From positions 58,150,600 through 58,214,599 of the forward strand of contig NC_012874.2 in NCBI RefSeq assembly GCF_000003195.3: a DNA stretch of 64,000 nucleotides, given 5' to 3'. A program made the position numbers and the translations under genes. Under the pieces are notes generated by a model. That model was not told the DNA's origin, ran no database searches, and was given only the letters and a program-made list of their open reading frames with translations. This DNA comes from Sorghum bicolor (taxonomy: Eukaryota > Streptophyta > Magnoliopsida > Poales > Poaceae). This document shows, in pieces, positions 1-12,300 of the stretch. Position 1 is the first letter of the stretch; each line of letters begins with the position of its first letter.

Positions 1-1110
1 CCGGTGGCCTGCGCGTTTTGCAGACCTCTCTGTGTTTAAGACCGGTGCGCACCGGACGCGTCCGGTGCCAACTTGCTTAGCGTCCGGTGCTCTGCAGGTT
101 ACCGTTAGACTCTGACATGTGGCTGACTTTGGGGCACCGGACGCAGGTGTTGAGCGTTCGGTGCCCCTTTAAGAGCGTCCGGTGACCCCGTGTTCAGCCC
201 AGTGAAAGAGCCAACGACTCTATTTTCTTGAGGGGCTTATAAATACATGTTTGGCTGGCTTGGGGCTCACACTCTTGGCATTCTTGACTACTAGACATCT
301 TTGTGAGCCTAAGCAAACACCTCCCACTCATCTCCTTCATAGATCATTCATCTTTGTGAGATTGGGAGTGATTCCAAGTGCATTTGCTTGAGTGATTGCA
401 TCTAGTGGCACTTGGGGATCGTTCTAGTTGTGGTTTTTTTGTTACTCTTGGTAGTTGCCGCCACCTAGACGGCTTGGAGCAGCAGAGAAGCATTGGCACG
501 AGTTGATGATTGTTTGTGGCCATCTCCCGGTGATTGTGAGGGGTTTGTGCCTACCTCGGTGGAGAGCCAAAGGCAACATTAGTGGATTGCTCATGTTATT
601 GAGCTACCTCACTTGTGGGTAGGTTCTTGTGGTGTCTTAGTCAGGACGAGGTTCGTGCTACACCTCTTAGCCACCGAACCACCAAGTGTTGGTCGACACA
701 ACGGGGACGTAGCGTGCCGGCAAGCACGTGAACCTCGGAAGAAAATCATGTGTCTTCATTGTGTTTGTTGATTGGATTTCTTCCGGTGATTGGACTTCAT
801 ATTATTGATTGGTTCATCCCCTCTACGTGGCGGTATAAAGATTAAACTATCTCTCTTATATTCCCGCAAACTAGAGTAGCTTACTTACTTGTATAGTAAC
901 TTTAGATAGCTCTCTAATGTAAGTAGTGTCATAGCTCTTGTGTGCCTAGTGATCATATCAACTAGAATTATGGATAGGTGGCTTGCAAACATCCCATTAG
1001 AGCTAGAGCATAAAGCTACGCTTTGTTATTTACTAACCACTTGCTCTAGTGAGTTTTGTAGAATTTTTAAATAGGCTATTCACCCCCTCTAGCCATATTA
1101 GGACCTTTCA
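1..1110 (+). mobile_element. Sirevirus-like Copia LTR (3' or solo LTR, left-truncated by window)
   Basis: The sequence ends at 1110 in the grass Copia LTR terminus (CACCCCCTCTAGCC followed by ...CCTTTCA). No primer-binding site follows, so this is a 3' or solo LTR with its body to the left. The U3 part is full of CACCGGACG/CGTCCGGTG inverted motifs, including a perfect 18-bp palindrome at 50-67. Such CACCGGAC..GTCCGGTG palindromes are a known Sirevirus LTR signature. A TATA box (TATAAATA) lies at 238-245 and would drive transcription rightwards. No coding capacity is visible. The family call is inferred from the palindromes and the terminus. Confidence 0.7.
50..67. repeat. Perfect 18-bp LTR palindrome CACCGGACG/CGTCCGGTG
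   Basis: Exact palindrome read directly. More half-sites (GCACCGGACGC, GCGTCCGGTG) follow up to about 190. Sirevirus LTRs are known for clustered palindromes of this form; a regulatory role is inference. Confidence 0.8.
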
Positions 1111-1141
1111 GCGGTTGGGAGAGATGAACGGATGACATTAA

Positions 1142-1790
1142 GGGGATGTTTGGGACTGCTCTGCTCTCATTTCTCCAACTTCGCTCCAGCTCCGCAGTGC
1201 CAAACACGTCCACCTCCAAAAACTCCGCTCCCAAAAAAGGTGGAGCTAGAGGCTAACTCTACATTTTTCCTGGAGTACCTCAAGGGGTACTCTATTTTTT
1301 AGAGCTTTGTACTTACACGTGGAGTTCTCATGTAATTACCCACCTTCCTACTGATTAATCACCATCCCATCTCCTAACCTTTCAACTCCCGTACCGTACG
1401 TAACAGCCTGTTCATCTCTCTCTACCACCGCCCCTACGTCTCTCTCCGCCACCTTGCCACCGATTAATCATGGCCTTTGTGAAATTTTCTATCATTTATA
1501 ATTTATCAAGCTATTATTTATATTATAATTATGGCATGCTCAGTTTATGTATTTTGTATACGCACATTGTTCTTATTGCGTATAAGTAGTCATATATGTT
1601 CGACCAAGTGTAATTTCAGCCAGGGCACAGTGGACTATTTGCATGAAAACAACTCATTTCTGGAGCTGGAGCAAAGTTGTGTGCCAAATAATACTGTTTG
1701 CTCCACAAACTCCACGATAGAGCTGCTCTATGGTGGAGTTTGTGGAGTAGAGCTAGAAAAACGGGAGCAGAGTAGTGCCAAAACACCCCG
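1142..1790. mobile_element. Tourist/PIF-Harbinger-like MITE (649 bp)
   Basis: The left end GGGGATGTTTGGGACTGCTC and the inverted right end (reading GGGGTGTTTTGGCACTACTC on the minus strand) form imperfect terminal inverted repeats. A 3-bp TAA lies on both sides (1139-1141 and 1791-1793), the expected TSD of this superfamily. The subterminal regions contain repeated GGAGC/GCTCC motifs. The short open frame inside (1531-1899) runs out of the element and has no family resemblance, so I do not call a gene. Confidence 0.75.
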
Positions 1791-2847
1791 TAATACGCTT
1801 TCTGATGTTTCTCTTAAATTCTTCCCCCAACGTGCCCTCGAGAGTGGTCCGTTTCAATGCACTGTTTCCAAAACAAATCCGCTGACAGAGCATCAATGAA
1901 ACGAATAATGAAACAACCTCCACAATGCATGAGTTTCACCTTGACGTTTTCTAGGTTGGGCAAAGCATTTAACTACTGCAAAATGATTGGAGCACATGCA
2001 AGATGGTGAAACGATTTAGCCTTCAGTGGGGATTTTATCTCGTTTCACCACGTGGGAAACAACACCCTCGGGGTTTCACCATGGTGAAACTACTTTCTTC
2101 TCTCTCCTCTTCGTTTTATGCAAAAAAGTGTAATTTTTTACCACGTGAGAAACAACACCCGCGGGGTGGTTCTCCGCCTCCTGCTCTCTCACTCAAAGCC
2201 CGTCCCTGCTGCTTCCCCGCGCACTCCACACTTAGCCCGTTGGTAAGTGCACGCTAGCGCTATCCCCTTGGTACCCAAGAGACGCACACGGCGCACCTAG
2301 CAATTCAGCACAGCATGTGGCACGTACGCGCGCACCCCGGCGACAGTTCCGGAAGAACCAACAACGACTGCGCGCACGCATGTGAAAGTGAATGGCTGGC
2401 ACGGCGCCGCGATCGAGATGCTGACCGTGCACCAAGCTAGCTAGGCCGGCCGGCCACCTGACCAGCAGCGAGGTCGGATCGGGAGGTCCCCGGTCGCCCC
2501 CCCGCTCGATAGATCTCATCTCAGGCAGCCCTGGACGTACTCTGTATCCATCGCAACATCCGTACCAGTAGGTAAAATCCACAGCTAATCTAAAGCGAGA
2601 CTCACGCTATGCCGTAGTACGCGTAGTAGAGCCGTGTGTGGCCCTAAAATAAACAAAAAGCCCTCCAGACAAGGCCATTAAGTAGTAGTACTACATTTTA
2701 TTAGTGGATTAGACCACCATTAAACTTACTGGTTAGGTGAGTTCCGTACGCCAGCAGTGCAGTGTACTCTATATGCACAGCGACGACTTGTTGCATTGCT
2801 TTGCTCCCTCGACGCTTGCGTCTCAACCGAAACGATAGATCCATCGC
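1791..2847. other. Upstream region of the NRAMP gene, no gene seen
   Basis: No coding region is supported. The stretch holds repeated GTTTCAC/GTGAAAC motifs and two near-identical 26-bp copies containing the G-box CACGTG (2048-2073 and 2141-2166). GC content rises after about 2160. It is plausibly distal promoter of the downstream gene; that is inference. Confidence 0.5.
2048..2166. promoter_or_regulatory. Duplicated G-box block
   Basis: CCACGTG followed by (G/A)GAAACAACACCC occurs at 2048-2073 and again at 2141-2166, 93 bp apart. Each copy carries CACGTG, the core bound by plant bZIP and bHLH factors. The site is about 1.2 kb upstream of the NRAMP ATG. Function is inferred from the motif only. 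Confidence 0.35.
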
Positions 2848-3147
2848 GGGCCTTATTTAGTTCACACTAAAAATCCAAAACTTTTAAGATTTTCTATCAC
2901 ATCGAATTTTTCGGTACATGCATAAAATATTAAATATAGATGAAAATAAAACTAGTTACACAGCTTGTAAATCGCGAGACGAATCTTTTAAGCCTAGTTA
3001 CTCTATAATTGTACAATATTTGTCAAATAAAAACGAAAATGTTACAGTATCGTTTTTTTAAAAAAATTTATAATTGTACAATATTTGTTAAATAAAAACG
3101 AAAATGTTACAGTATTGTTTTTTTAAAAAAATTTGCAACTAAGGCCC
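2848..3147. mobile_element. GGGCCTTATTTAG-type MITE in the proximal promoter
   Basis: It starts GGGCCTTATTTAGTTC and ends AACTAAGGCCC. The inner text (ATCCAAAACTTTTAAGATT, CACATCGAATTTT, AATCTTTTAAGCCTAGTTA) matches the MITE family very common in sorghum and relatives, of which a second copy lies at 6374-6611. Near its right end a 65-bp segment is duplicated in tandem (3004-3068, 3069-3133). The element stops 164 bp before the NRAMP start codon, so it lies in the promoter or 5' UTR. Confidence 0.8.
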
Positions 3148-3311
3148 GAGTAGTATATCACCGACGCATGACAGGGAGCTAGCGGAGAGTTGACCTGCGT
3201 TTATTTTGAGCGCGCACCGTACCCCAAACCCCCCCAAAAAAAATCGCAGGTCTCGCGTTCGATCCGGCAACCACTTGCAAGTCGCAACACGCAGCAGCAG
3301 CAGCAGCCGCC

Positions 3312-6300
3312 ATGGAAGAGGAAGCCGGGAGAAGGATGGAGAGAGGCGAAGGTGATCAGCTGCGTGGGGCGACGACAGGTAGCCGGAGGGTGGCGGCGGC
3401 CGTCGTCGGAGCTAGCGGCGGCGAGATTGAGATACAGATGGAGGCCGCCACGGTCGGTAGCGGGGCATCTGCGGCGGCAGCGGCGGCGTCGACGTCGTCT
3501 GGTCAGGAAGGCGATGCGGAAGACGGCCTCCAGCAGGTTCCATCGCGCTTTTCAATTTTTTTTTCTGCCTCTCTCGTATACAGTACTTGTGTTCGTACAG
3601 CTTGCATGCATATCGTGGTTGCATCACCGATATATCTGAGGTGTTCTATATCCTTCATAATTATTGAGAATAAAGAATTTGTGGAAAAGATATATTCTTT
3701 ATTAAATTGTTTAATTGGATATCTAAATATATTCGATTGCTATTTTGATTTCTTGCTAAGCAAAGATAGACAATAAGAATGACTATATAGAATATGTCTA
3801 AGATAGAGAAAAGCTATTGGAGAATGAGAAAAATATAGAAAGCTATTGGAGAATGAGAAAAAAATAGAAAAACGTATTTTCATTAAATCGTTTTCTAAAT
3901 ATAACGATTTAGAGAATTAGAGAGTGAGTTTTAGAATTACCCTCGGAGATTCTCTTATTTGAAGCACTTTAAGCTGATGTATTAGTGCTACCGGAGTAAA
4001 CGAATTCTTTTAGAAGGCCAAAGAGGGTGATTTTTCTCTCTGAATTGGAAAAGTTCATATATATAATGACGACATGCTGTTCAATTTTATGTCTCTAAGA
4101 CAAAAAAAACATTACAATTTTACATGATCCACACTAGGTCAGACGACTCGGCATTTGGTTCAAACCGAGAATTCAGTTCGGTTTATAGAAATTTCGGTTT
4201 TCACCAATCAAGAACCGTTTAGTTTATTTTAATTAGAATTAGAAACCAGTAGATTCGACTTCAGTTTTCTCCTTTGATTTTTGGTTAAAACCGATATAAC
4301 CGAAGTTCACAACATGGAGGGATAGTTGCAAAGAACATCCACCATACCAGCCGCCGCTCGTATGCCTCAGGCCTGATGCCCTGTCCTTAGCTGCACCACA
4401 CCTCCACCCTAGGTCGGTGGTCCGTGCTCGGTTTCCCACCCGATGCTCACGTGCTCCAACCTTAGGGCCCATTCGGTTAGGAGTGATTTTGGATTGGAAT
4501 CGTTCCTGGTGATGGTAGCTATAGAAATTAAAGAAGGAATTCCGGTTGGAATGCTTCCACGCCTTCAAAACTTGGTAACTGAACGTAGCCTTAGTTGTGC
4601 TGCCCCCACACTGGTGCTTAGCTTGGCTCGAACCTCCACCGTTGTCTGTTGCACACCAGTCTGCGCCACGCTTCTGCCCACCATCGTTCTCGCACACACC
4701 AGGTTGCGCCGCACCTCTGCCCCCGGATAGCCTTTGACTGTGGATCCCGGTCGGCCTTCACTCCCTTGCAACGCAGCCAAATGAAGATGGAGATGGGGTA
4801 CGGGATGGGGAGCTCTAGGTTTTACAGACTCACAGTTGCGTTGTGTCCGTGACTTGTGTGGTTGTCTCCTTGCGACGATGGGAGTGGGCTTGACATAACT
4901 AGGCCGAGGTGTGTTGAACTCGTGAGCCCATCGGTTCGGACCGACCATTAAGAACCGGTTGTACTGTTGGTTCAATAGTTTTAGACCGGATGAATTGAAC
5001 TGTCCTCGAATACTTCAGACCGGTGCAATATAATAAGTGCAACAATATAGCATAGTACAGTTGATCATATATACAAAATAAGATGATAAAGAACACGATT
5101 ATAAAATCAACTTCCCACTAGTATAGCCACAAGTCCACAACAAGTATCTCAAAATGCATATGAAAAGGTAACATTTGGACCACATACAAATGGGTAAAAA
5201 AGAACTTAAATAGTAATTTAAATACCCACAGTTACAAACAATCTTAAATGCTAAAATGGAGTACATCATTGTCAAGTGCTTGTTGAGATAATTAAACTAG
5301 ATATATTATTTATTTAATTTGGAGCTTGTATGAAAAACCTATAAAATTTCAAAGATAAAAATCAGTACTTATGTAAGCTGGCCAAAAGTCAACACCAGCA
5401 AGTGCATGCATTCAGGATTGACGCAACGTCCAGCGGAAGCAGCAGCCAATGGGAGATCTGGTAGGGCCCACCTGCGTCAGGTGCTGCTTGCGTAGGCCAC
5501 TAGCCACAGCCAGGAGCCGACGACCCTGGAGCAAGCCGCACGCGCGCGTCAGCTTTTTTTTTTTTCACGAGAAACATAATGCATTTATTTTTTTTCACGA
5601 GATACATAATGCATTTATTAATAGGAAGACGCTGTGAGTAACCTTATAGTAGGTAGAGAAATATTGTCGAGAGCCTGAAGAACAGGGCACTGGTCACCAT
5701 GAGCCTCGAAAGAACATTCAACTTAATTTCGAACCGCCTCGGTACACACAGCTCAATGTTTTTTTACAAATTTGATTCCACACACCGTCTTTTAAGTGAA
5801 TTAGACCGATTTAGACTCTGGTTTTATCTTGGTCTTTTAAGTGAATTAGATCGATTTAGACTCTGGTTTTATCTTTTATGGTTAGATAGTTGGTCAGGTC
5901 TAATCTGGTCCTAAGAACTGTCGCAGGATGGACAACTGATTTTTGTTGGGTGGCCAGACAAGTTTAAACTGCTCTTCGGTTTGGTTTTTGCTCAAAACCG
6001 AAGTCAAAGCAGACAACCAAAGTTCCCAGAACAAAAACCGAAGCTGAACCGAAAAACCAAAAACCAACAATGTAGGTTCAGTTTTTGGTGTTCGGCTTAA
6101 ATGTGTCCACCCTGAACTCTAGGGCATGCCCCAATAAAGTCTGCAAGCTCTTTAAATAATGTGTCATATGATTCGTACTCCATCTGTCTCATTAAAATAA
6201 CGTTTTTGATTTTTTATATTGTGTTTGACTATTCATCTTATTTTTTTACAAATTGTAAAATAAATAATCACTATTAAAGTAGTTCTAATGATAAAATAAG

Positions 6301-9300
6301 TCATAACAAAATAGATAATATTTATACAAAAGTTCTAAATAAGACGAATGATCAAATAAGATGACATTGAGTTGGCCTCGTTTTTTTTTTGATGCACCCA
6401 AAAATCCAAAACTTTATAAGATTCTCCATCACATCGAATCTTGCGGCACATATATGAAGCATTAAATATAGATAGAAAAGATAACTAATTGCACAGTTTA
6501 CCTGTAAATCACGAGATGAATCTTTTAAGCCTAGTTGCTCCATGATTGAACAATGTTTGTCAAATAAAAACGAAAGTGCTACAGTATCCAAATTCAAAAA
6601 CTAACAAGGCCTAAAATGTCACTTTCATTTGGATGGAGTACATGACTGCCGGGTCTAAATTTTGCACTCCAAAATTTTGCACTACTGCTCCCAACAATGA
6701 TGGGTCTCGTACGTCTTGTCGGTTCAAAAACGATGTGTAGAACATTTTACTGGCAGTGATAGCATGAGGCGTCACTGTTGGGGTTTAACTTTTACCAGAC
6801 AATGATAGCTTTTAGGTCACTGCAAGATCGATGGTAGTAATTCGCAAGACGATCCTGAAACGGACCAAGCTATCCTGACAGTAAGCTTCTCAAACTTCAG
6901 TCACCATAGCTCCACCTCCACACCAACTCCACAGTCCAATACCTCTTCCTGAGCAAGCTAAAGAACTCGATCTGAAGAAGGTACTCCAGCATTTCTTAAA
7001 AAAGAGACCTTGCCCAGAGCATGGTTGGTAGGCATGCCCTTTATAGTAGCACATATTTCGTCTTTTGTGAAAGGATCATCCAATGAATTAGCTCGTAGAG
7101 ATTCAGGTACGTGCTCTCTCTGTCCCCAAAAACATATGATGGTTTAAATCTTGTCCCCCAAAACATGTAAATCTAGTGTGGAGACAAGCTTTATGGTGGG
7201 ACCCACCAATAAAGAAATACACATAGAAGTGAAAAATCATGTTAACTTTGCACTTCCAGTGAAGATTCTAGATGATTCTTTTGAGTTCTAGGTGTTTGTC
7301 AAGAAGATAGCAGGAGCACATGCGTAATTTCACATTTTCACTATGGCCTTGAAAAGCAGATTTATATCATGTTCTTTGGGACAGAGAGAATATATAATAA
7401 AAGCTGAGATCGATTCTCAACCTTTCTGTGAATAATTCCATAAAACTTCAGCCTTTAAAACATGGTTAGTTACAACTGACCCATTGAACAAATTGAGACG
7501 AAAAATTCTGAATTTCATTCCCAAATCGAGCTCACTTCACTTTGCTTCGCTGCTTCCAGTAAACTCTCTTGGCTTCTAGAAGTTTGTGTATGTAATGTTT
7601 AACAATTCTTCTCAATTCAATTCCACTAGGTTGAAGGATCTTTGTTCTTCAAGACCACCTAGCAAAGTAAGTACCCAACCATAGTTGTTGATAAGTTTGT
7701 CCGGAAAGATTTCTACTCCAAGTTCTCAGTCCATGCATGCCTGACTTGCTTAGACCTTGAGATAACTTTGTCTAAGGTGATGAGGAAGAGGAATGCCACA
7801 TGGCGTGCGTAGCCAATGCTTATTCGAAGGGTGAGCATGTGACACATGGTTCCCACATCACCATATGGATAGTTTGGCCTAAAAGAAATATTTAGAGGAC
7901 TTGAGTGGCAAGTTTGATGCTTTAAGGACTAAGTGAGCGTTAGAGAAATGTTGGATGGCAGGATGGGATCGAGTTAGGACATTTTCCAAATATATCTGAA
8001 TGAAGCTTTATTATGTATGAAATTGTCACTCTCAAGTAGATCAATAGGTTTGCCATTGATAAGGGCATTTGTAACATATGAATACTAAATTGTGGGTTCA
8101 AGTCCATAAATTGCATGAGAGAAAAATCATGTGATCTATGATTTGTGAAAAGGCATATGTATTTGCATTGTCGACAAATCATTTTGGTAGTTCATAAAAC
8201 TGAAGTTATTTTTTAACTTGAAGTGATGAGGAAATTTTCTAGCAGAGAGAGTTCATGGAAGATTGTTGGTCATGTACTATGGAGGCCACTGATGGAGGCA
8301 CCAATCGAGGTAGATGATGATATGATTATTAGCATGTAGGCCTAGTATAGGGGGCTAGGTAAGTGAGACCATAACTTCAGTTTAATAGTTTGTGGACCAA
8401 AATTCCATTTGGGGTTAGAATTGAAACTTTATTTCCTCGGGTAGCTATTGGTTTGTGCTCCTTTATTGAAGAAGCAATGCATTTCTCATTGTTAGTGACA
8501 ACAAAAGTAAAAATTTCAAAATGATGTTCAATATTATGTTGCACAAAGAGAACTTGATTGTAGAAGAATGATCTTATGTGTTTAAAACAAGCAATGCAAT
8601 CACATCCTCTAAAAAAGTTTGTATATTGGAAGACGAGGATAGCAAGATGATAACTGGAGAGGCTAAATTTTCACATTCACTTTTTAACACATGAAATGGG
8701 TGTTGTCTTGATGTAGACACTCAATTCGTTCGACAAATAGGTTTACTTCACTGTGTTAAAGGGGATTTATACGATGTGGACATTCTTGTAAGTATGGACA
8801 ATTTGGCTATGATCATTATGGTGATACCTGTCTACCCAGTTTTAAGTCCTAGACTGGTCACCACATAGTGTGATTTCATTACAGGATGGAATAATATATG
8901 TAGGTGATGAATTCTTTTATTTAGGAACCCTAAAGTATTTTTCTATATTGTTTTGAATAATTCCTATTAGTTAATTAAGGCAATGTTGTCTCTATACTGT
9001 TGTCATACCACTGTTCTTGCCAAAATATACCATCCAAAAGTTGTAACATTGCCCAAATAACTCCAGCTTTGTTTCTGATGGCCCTTTTCAGATTACATCT
9101 TCTGATGAGTTATATTTTAGCAGCATAGTTTGAACATAATGCATAATGCTATGGAGTCAAATCATTTAAATATTTCTTATTGTTTTTCCTTACCACTATG
9201 TTTTTAGCAGACGCCAACATGGAAGAGATTTCTAGCACATGCTGGACCCGGTTTCCTTATTTCCTTGGCCTACCTTGATCCGAGCAATGGTAATAATATC

Positions 9301-12300
9301 CATTACTCTCTCTCTCTCTCTCTAGCTCTCTCATCTTTCCATTAACCAAACCTCACCAATATATCTATTTATGCTTTTTTTTTCTCAAAAAACGCAGGAG
9401 AACTGCATCTCATTGTATTAAGAAGAAAAGAGGGTATAAGAACCTAGAACTTACAACGCAACCCAAACACAGCTCACTCACATAACACATGCTAATAGAT
9501 GCATCTAAGCTGGCAGCAGGGTGACCGATGGGCAGTCAAGAGGGAAAGCCCTTGAGCCCCTGTAGTGGACCACAACCAGCGCTCCTCACCAGCCAGCACT
9601 AAAGCCCTAGCCATACTTGGAGCCGCTCCATAGAAAACACAGCGATTTGCGATAGTTCCAAAGCGTCCAGCCCCCCAAAATAATTAGGAAATTAACCCCT
9701 TGCCTCACCAAATCAGAAGTATCATTATTAGCTCTCTCCCACCAATCCAATCCAGGAAGAAGTTATCAGTAGGTTGGGGAGACAGGGCCTGGAGACCGAC
9801 CTGCTGCGGCAAAATAAACCAAAACTCCCTAGCGAAGACACATTCCACCAGGAGATGGTTGATTGATTCTTCTTCTTAATCACAAAGCAGACAACAATCT
9901 GGGTGAGGCATTCCATGACGTGCAAGGCAGTCGGACGTCCAACATTTGTTGTGGGCCACTAACCACATGAAGAATCAACATTTTGGTGGCGCCCAAGTCT
10001 TCCAGACTAGCTCCTAGGAAGAAACCCTCATATGCCGCCTTGGCTCAATATTGGCCATTTGATGAAAGCCTCCAAATATGTTTATCCTTCCTTTCTGGTT
10101 GCAGAACAATGCCTGAGAGGATGTCCCACAGCTGGAACACATCAAGCAACACTTCCACAGTTATAGCCCCTTGTATATTAGCAATCCAAGCCCGGTTATT
10201 AAGCTCTAACTTGACTCTATGCTGCTTGATCCTTCCTTTAGAGATGACAACAAATAAACGAGGAGCCAGTTCTATTATACACTGACCATGCTGCCACTTC
10301 AGCCCCAAAAAGGGTATGTTCGCCATCACCAACTTCCGAAATAGCAGCCACTGCAAAGAAGGCCTTCACGTGACTAGGGACTTGAATTGGGAGATGTGCC
10401 CAAGGGCGGTTAGATTCTGTTTTCTGCAGCCATAGCCACCTCATTCTCAATGCGCAGCCAATGGTTTTTAAATCTGAAATTCCTAGTCCACCAAGTTCTG
10501 TTGGGCGGCAAACCTTTAGCCATGCTACAAGACAATGCCCTCCCCTCACTTCCTTGTGACCACGCCAAAGAAACCACGCCTTATTTTGTCAATTACTTTG
10601 ATAGCCCAAGTTGGAAGATCAGACGCCATGACAATGTAAACAAGCATACCAGACTACCAGTGAGTACAAATTGAACCTGAATCATCCTTCCTGCCCTTGT
10701 CATCAACTCCACCTTCCATCCCAGCAACAACAATGGGTTGCACTTGACTCTTACTTAGCTTTTTCAATGATGAGGAAAACCTAAATATTTGCAAGGGAAC
10801 TCAGCAAGGGAACAGGGCAGCAGGTTTTAAATAATGTCTAGTCCAAGTCACCACATCTAATTGGCGGAACGCTGCTCTTCTGAAGATTTGTATTAAGACC
10901 TGAAGCTTCACCAAAGATTTTAAGGATATCCATTGTCATAGAGATATCGCTAGCCAATCGACAGAGGAAGAGCACCACGTCATCCGCGTACAGAGAGATT
11001 CGGTACTGCATATTTCTTGCTAAGAGAGGCTGTAAAAGGCCCTCCCTTGCAGCTTGGGCAATCAACTGTCCTAATACATCCATGACCAAGATGATAAGCA
11101 TAGGAGAGAGGGGGTCATCTTGCCGTAGTCCTCGGCGATGGGAAATATATTTTCCTGGGACCCCATTCATTAGAACTTGAGTGGTCAAGGAAGATAGCAG
11201 CCCACAAACTATATCTCTCCAGATTTGCCCAAAACCCAAGTGTTGCAAGACCTCTAAGAGGAAGGGCCAAGAAACTGAATCAAATGCCATGGAAGTATCC
11301 AATTTAAGGAGTATGCGGAGCTGTTTTTGTTGATGAAGATATCTAGCTGTTTGTTGCACCAAAATAAAATTATCCTATATGAAGCGCCCTTTTATGAATG
11401 CACTCCATTTGCTGGAGATGAGCAGCAAGCCGATTAGCCAATAACTTGGTGATAAGTTTAGCAAAACTGTGCACCAAGCTGATGGCCCGAAAATCCTTGG
11501 GCTGCTCTGCACCATCCTTCTTGGGAAGCAGAGTGATGTAAGCTGAATTGAGAGTGCCAAAATTCATAAACTTCCTTCTCCAAAGTGCTGAGACTGCCGC
11601 CATGATGTCCTTCGTTGTTATTGGCCAACAGGATTTGAAAAAAAAATGTCAAGCCATCCGGCCCTAGGGCTTTATCTGATGGCAATTTCAGAAATGTCTC
11701 CATACTTTTTCCTCACTAAAGAGATGATCCAAATCAGCTATGTCATGCAAACTAATCCTGATCTCAGCCAAATTAACAATATATGGCCTGTCTGAGCAGC
11801 TTCCAAGCAGATTTTCATAGAAATTATCAATGACTTCAGCTTTGTCTTGGTGGCTTGTGTAGATCCAATCCCTGGAAATGAGATGACCAATAATTTTTCT
11901 GTCTTTCTATGAAGGGCATGCAGGTGGAAAAGCATAGTGTTGGCATCCCCTTCCCGGAGCCATCCAATACGTGACCGCAGCCTATCAATAGTTCTGCTCA
12001 AGGAAGCAAGAGCAAGGCTGTGCTTCTTCAGATTATTTTTCAGCCATAATTCTCCAGGAGATAGGGGTTGATTGTCTTGAGCTATCTCAAATTGATGAAA
12101 GATTTCCCATGCTAAGCCAAGCTGAAACTTCAAGTTACCAACTGTTTTGTTGCTCCACCTCTGTAATCCCCTAGCGGTTGCTTTAAATTTCTGGCTTACA
12201 GATAAGTAGGGGCATGAGCTAGTAGGAACTGCAGCAGCCACCGCCCACTGAAGCCCATCAATCTTGGTCCAGAACGACTCAAAATGAAACCTGCGCCTTC

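Larger units (their letters stand above)
4130..6115. mobile_element. Possible degenerate element with AACCG/CGGTT-rich ends
   Basis: Both borders carry many CGGTTTT or AAAACCG motifs (about 4160-4230 and 5970-6100). Between them is a GC-richer patch (4300-4900) and short tandem duplications at 5555-5620 and 5787-5876. I found no clear TIR or TSD. The GC-rich patch could be a captured gene fragment, but its frames are not recognisable. Confidence 0.3.
3537..9210 (+). other. NRAMP intron 1 (5.7 kb)
   Basis: The donor follows CAGCAG at 3536 and the acceptor TTTTTAGCAG ends at 9210, joining in phase 0. The intron contains several MITEs and short tandem duplications listed separately, and a GC-richer patch at about 4300-4900. 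From 7391 to 9210 I see nothing recognisable. No other in-phase NRAMP exon was found here. Confidence 0.75.

Noticed and set aside
4239..4975. Open frames in the GC-richer patch of intron 1
   Set aside because: No recognisable domain, interrupted by a MITE at 4466-4588, and overlapping frames on both strands.
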